Positions 7,211-11,137 of a stretch of DNA of 11,137 bases are shown piece by piece (position 1 is the first letter of the stretch; each line of letters begins with the position of its first letter). The notes under the pieces were generated by a model that had not been told where the DNA came from, searched no databases, and saw only the letters and a program-made list of their open reading frames with translations. The DNA is from Candidatus Thorarchaeota archaeon (GTDB lineage: Archaea > Asgardarchaeota > Thorarchaeia > Thorarchaeales > Thorarchaeaceae). A program made the translations under genes and the position numbers. The stretch is taken from positions 1-11,137 of the forward strand of contig JAEORI010000214.1 of the NCBI GenBank assembly GCA_016840965.1, written 5' to 3'.

Positions 7211-7888
7211 ATGGAAGGAAAAATGGCATGCAGAATAGAGAAAATTGGGAAATTTGCAGTACCCATTTGTGGACATGATGTATTGACTGAATTCATGGTA
7301 CAGGACCTACGGGCAAAAACAAACAATGGAATCTTACTCTATGGTGGTCTCTATGCTAATGAATTGGAGGACCGCTTCTTCTGGTATGTATCACCTCTAA
7401 GCCCACTCAACATTACAAAGATTCCAGCAATGGTGGATAATGGGATTAAAGTTATTGATTATATTGCAGAACTCACCAAAGGCAATAGGATTCAGACTCT
7501 TTTTGAGGCATTTGAACAACCTCTCTTAAATAACATGGAAGACCAAAATGTCAATGTATTGATTGACTTAGGTTTGCTGATTAGGACTGATAGCGGAGTA
7601 GTAAGAATAACTGAAAAGGGAATTGAGCTGTGTTGTGTCTTGGCACATCTAACGGTCAACCACCGAGTGAAACCACCTCCACAACTGTTGAACGAGATTT
7701 TTGAAGCATTTGCCAGGGTGGGACTGAACTTGGAAGATATCCAAAGACAACCAGACACGACAATGACCGTGGATTCAATAATGGAGATTCTTGAAGAGAA
7801 AGAAGAACTTGAACATCTTATGAGCGTTGGAGTAGAGGTTCAGAAACTTCGTGATGTCATTCAACTCTATCTCTGCCCGCCATTCTAG
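7211..7888 (+). CDS. Winged-helix-like regulator, first of a tandem paralogous pair
   Basis: I do not recognise a named family for this 225-residue protein. Residues 25-70 (NNGILLYGGLYANE, then FFWYVSPL) align with residues 61-103 of the next protein, suggesting a shared small alpha/beta domain. Residues 92-140 (GNRIQTLFEAF through LLIRTDSGVVRITEKG) align with its winged-helix domain, including the wing strand and RITEKG end. The helix-turn-helix part is about 11 residues shorter here, so the DNA-binding helices may be altered or lost. A charged C-terminal tail (155-225, with EILEEKEELEHL) has no counterpart in the paralogue. A role as transcription regulator, or as a partner that modulates the next protein, is inference. 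ATG 7211 and ATG 7223 are both possible starts; the latter has GGAAGGA just before it. The TATA box and inverted repeats upstream suggest self-regulation. Confidence 0.7.
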   Translation: MEGKMACRIEKIGKFAVPICGHDVLTEFMVQDLRAKTNNGILLYGGLYANELEDRFFWYVSPLSPLNITKIPAMVDNGIKVIDYIAELTKGNRIQTLFEAFEQPLLNNMEDQNVNVLIDLGLLIRTDSGVVRITEKGIELCCVLAHLTVNHRVKPPPQLLNEIFEAFARVGLNLEDIQRQPDTTMTVDSIMEILEEKEELEHLMSVGVEVQKLRDVIQLYLCPPF

Positions 7889-7915
7889 CTTGCAAAGCTC
7901 TGATTTCGAGGAGAG

Positions 7916-8503
7916 ATGAACTTGACAATTAAAGATGACAAACAGATCTTGGAGGAGCTTGATAGGACAATACTTTCACTAGTCGAACTACGAAAACATC
8001 TTGCAGAGAAAACACATCAAAAGAAGAGCGTGTCTTCAATGCAGGAGTTCATTGAGATGCTCAGGAGAGAGATGCCCTCATTCCAGATCATAGTTGATGA
8101 GCTTGAAAGATACCGGGTAGAGAATAATTTTGATGGAGTCATCATCAATGCAGGTCTCTATGGTGCAGAAGCCCCGCCAACCAATATCTGGTGGACTGTA
8201 GTAAACCCAGTGGATGATCTTTTGGTCAAAGATATCGATGTTTCTAATTTGATAGACCTAGTTTCTCACGAGAACCGGTTGCATCTCTTGAAGTTCCTCA
8301 CTACTGGCCGCAAGACATACAGAGAGATTTCAGAGCATCTTCAAATCAAAGGTGGTGCCTTTGCTCACCACGCCTCTCCACTTCTGAAGATGAAGTGTAT
8401 TGAAAAGGTTGAGCGAGGAGCCTATAGCATTACAGAACGAGGATGGGAGGTCCTATTGACAATTCTCTCAATGACAACCCGGCTGAGTGAGGAATCTCGA
8501 TAG
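7916..8503 (+). CDS. Winged-helix (ArsR-like) transcription regulator, second of the pair
   Basis: This 195-residue protein has an N-terminal helical segment likely to form a coiled coil (about 8-34, LEELDRTILSLVELRKHLAEK). A small domain follows (61-103, FDGVIINAGLYGAE then IWWTVVNPVDD), then a complete winged helix at 117-180. In the latter, helix 1 is NRLHLLKFLTTG, helix 2 TYREISEHL, recognition helix about 146-160 (GGAFAHHASPLLKM) and the wing GAYSITERG. The layout suggests a DNA-binding repressor or activator with a possible ligand or dimer domain; the signal is unknown. It lies 27 bp after its paralogue and is likely co-transcribed. GAGGAG (7908-7913) is only two bases from ATG 7916, unusually close; TTG 7922 would have eight-base spacing and may be the true start. 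Confidence 0.78.
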   Translation: MNLTIKDDKQILEELDRTILSLVELRKHLAEKTHQKKSVSSMQEFIEMLRREMPSFQIIVDELERYRVENNFDGVIINAGLYGAEAPPTNIWWTVVNPVDDLLVKDIDVSNLIDLVSHENRLHLLKFLTTGRKTYREISEHLQIKGGAFAHHASPLLKMKCIEKVERGAYSITERGWEVLLTILSMTTRLSEESR

Positions 8504-8588
8504 ACTGATTACACGGTTCTTATCAAAAAGGAGTAGCAGGAGATTTCATTATAGTCAGCCCTTCAGGAAAGAGAGGAGAAATTAGAAT

Positions 8589-8753
8589 ATGCCAAAACCA
8601 TTCAGAGTGATACAGATTGGAATCGGATCATTGGGCCATCATATCACGAGTTCCATACAAAAGAGAACGAATATTGAGTTATTGGCGTTAGTAGATTTAA
8701 ATCCTGAATTAGTTGGAGAGAGAACTAGAATGGGGGTAGAATATGATGCTTGA
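8589..8753 (+). pseudogene. N-terminal remnant (54 codons) of a DapB/diaminopentanoate-dehydrogenase-like oxidoreductase
   Basis: A small frame starts at ATG 8589 with a good GAGGAG (8573-8578) ten bases upstream and stops at TGA 8751. Its product opens PKPFRVIQIGIGSLGHHI, a first Rossmann strand with GxGxxG dinucleotide loop (GIGSLG). It continues with NIELLALVDLNPELVGE, the second strand ending in Asp that grips the NAD(P) ribose, then the NPexVG segment. This matches the beginning of dihydrodipicolinate-reductase-like and 2,4-diaminopentanoate dehydrogenases, or less closely Gfo/Idh/MocA, which normally run to about 250-350 residues. Everything after the first beta-alpha-beta unit is missing, and no other frame downstream resumes it because the aminotransferase begins at 8743, overlapping by 11 bp. 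It reads as a deletion remnant. A translated leader peptide coupled to the aminotransferase is the alternative. Confidence 0.65.
8732..8738 (+). promoter_or_regulatory. Ribosome binding site of the aminotransferase, inside the dehydrogenase remnant
   Basis: GGGGGTA ends four bases before ATG 8743 and lies within the last codons of the upstream fragment. Together with the 11-bp overlap it suggests translational coupling. A TTTAAAT at about 8695-8701 could serve as a local TATA box. Confidence 0.4.
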
Positions 8754-10050
8754 GAAATACAATGCAAGGACTCCCAAGTCTGAAACACTCTGGAAGAAAG
8801 CAGTGACACTGTTTCCAGGCGGAGTGAGTCACAACATTCGGAATTTTGGAATGCCCGGATGCAACTCATACCCGCCCTATATCAGCCATGGCCAAGGAGC
8901 GCATATATGGGATGTTGATGAAAATGAGTATATTGATTGGTGGATGACCCACTACTCGCTTCTTCTTGGACATAATGACCCCAGGGTGAAGGAGGCAATA
9001 ATAGATCAAATTGAAGCAGGGCATCACTTTGGGACTCCAACTGAGCCAGAGGTCAAGTATGGCGAGAGACTCAAAGAAGCAGTACCTGTACTTGAGAAGA
9101 TGCGATTCACATCTACTGGCGGCGAGTCCACCATGTATGCTGTACGGCTAGCGAGATTGTTCACGAAAAGAAAACTAGTGGGCAAATCATTGGGTGGATG
9201 GCATGGCGGGAACGATGCTCTCACCTATCACATGAGTCATCCGTATTCTGATGACCCGTTCTATAATGGTGTGTCTTTCGACTACAATAACAGAGAGAGT
9301 TTTGATCAGATGCTGAAAAAACATGGAAAGAACCTAGCGGCTGTAATTATTGAACCTGTTATTGGCGCTGGTGGTGGCATACCACCTGAGAAGGACATAC
9401 TTGTGTATATGCGTGAGGAAACCGAAACTCGTGACATTCTTCTCATCTTTGATGAAATCATCACTGGATTCAGACTAAGATATGGTACTGCAGGTGATGG
9501 TCTCTTTGGAGCGAAGCCAGACCTACTCACACTTGGCAAAGCAGCTGCTGGTGGAATGCCCCTTGGAGTTTATGGTGGTCGTGAAGATGTCATGGCCTTA
9601 GCTGTTCCAGGGGCTCAAGGGGGTCGATGGGTAGGCGGTGGAACATTCTCTAGTCATCCTCTATCTATGGTTGCAGGATTAGCAGTACTTGAGCGTCTAC
9701 GAGAGTTGAAAGACAAGTATCAACGGTTGAACGGGATGGGCGACTCCTTTAGGCAGCGGCTGAACGATATGCTACAGGAAATGAGAGCACCACTCGTTGG
9801 GACTGGCTATGGTTCGATCAATTTCATCAGCCATCTAACCTCAGTATTGAGTGAGCCTCCAAAGACACCAGGACAACTTGGAGCTCTCTTTGATCACAAG
9901 AAACAGGACCTGTTCCAAGGACATCTTATGCAGGAGGGCATATTTGGCTACCACGGACTTGGGGCGCTTTCATTTGTGCATACTGAAGAGGACATAGAGA
10001 GGACTCTTGAAGGAATCGCCAATGCTGTCAAAAATATGAATCAAATGTAG
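8743..10050 (+). CDS. Class-III PLP aminotransferase, glutamate-1-semialdehyde aminomutase-like
   Basis: This 435-residue protein has the length and order of the HemL-like branch. It opens with FPGGVSHNIRNFG, then GAHIWDVDENEYIDWWMTH (52-70). The phosphate-binding stretch is TGGESTMYAVRLAR (125-138), and GGWHGGNDAL (151-160) follows. The PLP-ring Asp is Asp237 in LIFDEIITGFR, the Schiff-base Lys266 lies in TLGKAAAGGMPLG, and GGGTFSSHP (298-306) completes the site. It should move an amino group between an amine or amino acid and a keto acid or aldehyde in the cytoplasm. A true HemL role is doubtful: no other tetrapyrrole gene is in the window, and GGEST replaces the usual SGTEA. Many HemL-like enzymes act on other amines. 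ATG 8743 is directly followed by ATG 8746; either may be used. It overlaps the dehydrogenase remnant by 11 bp. Confidence 0.88.
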   Translation: MMLEKYNARTPKSETLWKKAVTLFPGGVSHNIRNFGMPGCNSYPPYISHGQGAHIWDVDENEYIDWWMTHYSLLLGHNDPRVKEAIIDQIEAGHHFGTPTEPEVKYGERLKEAVPVLEKMRFTSTGGESTMYAVRLARLFTKRKLVGKSLGGWHGGNDALTYHMSHPYSDDPFYNGVSFDYNNRESFDQMLKKHGKNLAAVIIEPVIGAGGGIPPEKDILVYMREETETRDILLIFDEIITGFRLRYGTAGDGLFGAKPDLLTLGKAAAGGMPLGVYGGREDVMALAVPGAQGGRWVGGGTFSSHPLSMVAGLAVLERLRELKDKYQRLNGMGDSFRQRLNDMLQEMRAPLVGTGYGSINFISHLTSVLSEPPKTPGQLGALFDHKKQDLFQGHLMQEGIFGYHGLGALSFVHTEEDIERTLEGIANAVKNMNQM

Positions 10051-10117
10051 ACCAATCAGACAAAACCCTATTTGGATTGAAGCCAATCTGCTCTCAAAGG
10101 ATGCATTAAGGGGAGTA

Positions 10118-11137
10118 TTGCAGATAACTGGAGATTCTTCTCAATCAATTCCATTGACTGAACAGCTCGATGCACAAAGCGTGAACGAGATTGTAGCTGA
10201 TGTGTATCAACGAAAAGGATTGACCACTCCATACAAAATTGAGTTCGAACGAAAATCATCCATGGATTCGAAACCTGAAGTACATCTTCAAGAAGAAAGT
10301 CTTCACATTGTGGCTTCTGTAGAACCGGAATTAAGACGACTTATTGGGAGATTTGTTCTTGAACAGTCCTGGACACCCCACGAGTGGTTACTCACAAACC
10401 ATGTTTGGACCTACACTGCGATAAGCATGATACTCGTTCTGACCCTACCAGTAATCAGTTTCTCCATGGCTTTCTTATTCTTTGAACTACGTCTTGGTCT
10501 TGTGGCAATTACCGTAGCTGGAGTAGTGATATTCTGTGTCTGGGCTGGGCACAAGGTTTCAATTACGAGCGTCTATCTACTCAAAAAGCTCACCTTAGAA
10601 ATGGTTGAATTGGGATGCATGACAGAGTATGATTCCAAGGACTACGAGGGCGCCCCCCATAAAGCTGCTATTGCTGGGGCAGTCATCTGTTTATGGGGTG
10701 GATTAGTAAGTGGAGCACATGGTATGTCCTTTCCCACATTAACGGACTTCATCTTCATCTTTTCACTGGTGCCCACTGGAATTGCAGCAGTCTACTACAT
10801 GTTTTCTGCAATATCAAGATTCATTGACGTAAATCTCTGCTTTGAATCTGAGGACTATGATGAGGAGTCGATGGATGAAGAGGAGTATAATCCATGGGCA
10901 GAGTATGAAGAGAACGAGTACCTCCAAGCTGAGTTCACAGACCTAGTCGAGAGATTAAAACTGAAAGACTCCCTCGTTCAAAAGCATGAGTCCGAGTTCC
11001 ATAGTATTCGGGCGGGTTACTCTGAAACTGAATATGCACACTGCCGGTGGGCATATGACTTTGTAGAAGATGAAACACTCTATATCTACTGCAGAGATGT
11101 AAGTGAAGCTGCAGCAAGGCGTTATGGTACTGGACTA
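10118..11137 (+). CDS. Membrane protein with acidic soluble domain, unknown function, 3'-truncated by the window edge
   Basis: A frame open from 10040 to the window end encodes this protein; no ATG occurs in it before about 10261. TTG 10118 is the first usual alternative start, with GGGGAG at 10110-10115 but only two bases away. TTG 10154, GTG 10181 or ATG 10261 are also possible, so the start is unsettled. Counting from 10118, residues 1-100 are soluble. Four predicted membrane helices follow: 102-122 (MILVLTLPVISFSMAF), 126-144, 183-203 and 211-232. A very acidic segment sits at about 243-272 (SEDYDEESMDEEEYNPW, EYEENEY). Then comes a mixed alpha/beta-looking region (FTDLVERLKLKDSLVQKHE) that runs off the edge. 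I recognise no family; no HExxH metalloprotease motif is present. Confidence 0.7.
   Translation, partial: MQITGDSSQSIPLTEQLDAQSVNEIVADVYQRKGLTTPYKIEFERKSSMDSKPEVHLQEESLHIVASVEPELRRLIGRFVLEQSWTPHEWLLTNHVWTYTAISMILVLTLPVISFSMAFLFFELRLGLVAITVAGVVIFCVWAGHKVSITSVYLLKKLTLEMVELGCMTEYDSKDYEGAPHKAAIAGAVICLWGGLVSGAHGMSFPTLTDFIFIFSLVPTGIAAVYYMFSAISRFIDVNLCFESEDYDEESMDEEEYNPWAEYEENEYLQAEFTDLVERLKLKDSLVQKHESEFHSIRAGYSETEYAHCRWAYDFVEDETLYIYCRDVSEAAARRYGTGL

Noticed and set aside
10330..10420. Metalloprotease (M48-like) identity of the right-edge membrane protein, suggested by helices and a HEW...H segment
   Set aside because: The spacing is not HExxH and no downstream Glu ligand is evident; similarity is only in general membrane layout.
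1..11137. CRISPR arrays, tRNA or rRNA genes, insertion sequences and long direct repeats
   Set aside because: Reading through the window showed no regularly spaced repeats, no cloverleaf-like segments, no transposase-like protein and no paired terminal repeats.

Overview
The window looks archaeal. It carries a tungsten-type aldehyde:ferredoxin oxidoreductase, an AMP-forming acyl-CoA ligase, a MaoC-type double hot-dog protein, archaeal-style winged-helix regulators, a clear TATA-box promoter (about 7164-7174) and GGAGG-type ribosome binding sites. The gene mix and the many small regulators and membrane proteins of unknown family would fit an Asgard archaeon (for example a Thorarchaeia-like lineage). 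That placement is my inference; nothing in the window proves it. No rRNA, tRNA, CRISPR array or insertion sequence was seen.

Layout: (1) 1-3357, plus strand: a 5'-truncated aldehyde:ferredoxin oxidoreductase followed closely by an acyl-CoA synthetase, probably one operon. (2) 3529-4518, plus: a C45-type Ntn-hydrolase (penicillin acyltransferase-like). (3) 4682-5455, minus: a six-helix membrane protein of unknown function, convergent with the C45 gene and divergent from the next gene. (4) 5619-7086, plus: a GNAT acetyltransferase and a two-domain MaoC hydratase. (5) 7211-8503, plus: two tandem, distantly paralogous winged-helix proteins behind a TATA promoter whose upstream side is packed with overlapping inverted repeats. 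(6) 8589-10050, plus: the 54-codon N-terminal stump of a Rossmann-fold dehydrogenase, overlapping by 11 bp the start of a class-III aminotransferase of the glutamate-1-semialdehyde-aminomutase type. (7) From about 10118 to the right edge, plus: a membrane protein with four predicted helices and a very acidic segment, running off the window with an unclear start.

A possible common theme is carboxylic-acid metabolism. An aminotransferase can make a carbonyl from an amine, the AOR interconverts aldehyde and acid, the C45 hydrolase may free an acid from an amide, the ligase activates the acid to an acyl-CoA, and the MaoC protein hydrates an enoyl-CoA. Only the AOR-ligase pair is supported by tight linkage; the rest of the scheme is inference. 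The most unusual items are the dehydrogenase stump fused to the aminotransferase start, and the twin regulator pair with its likely self-operator.
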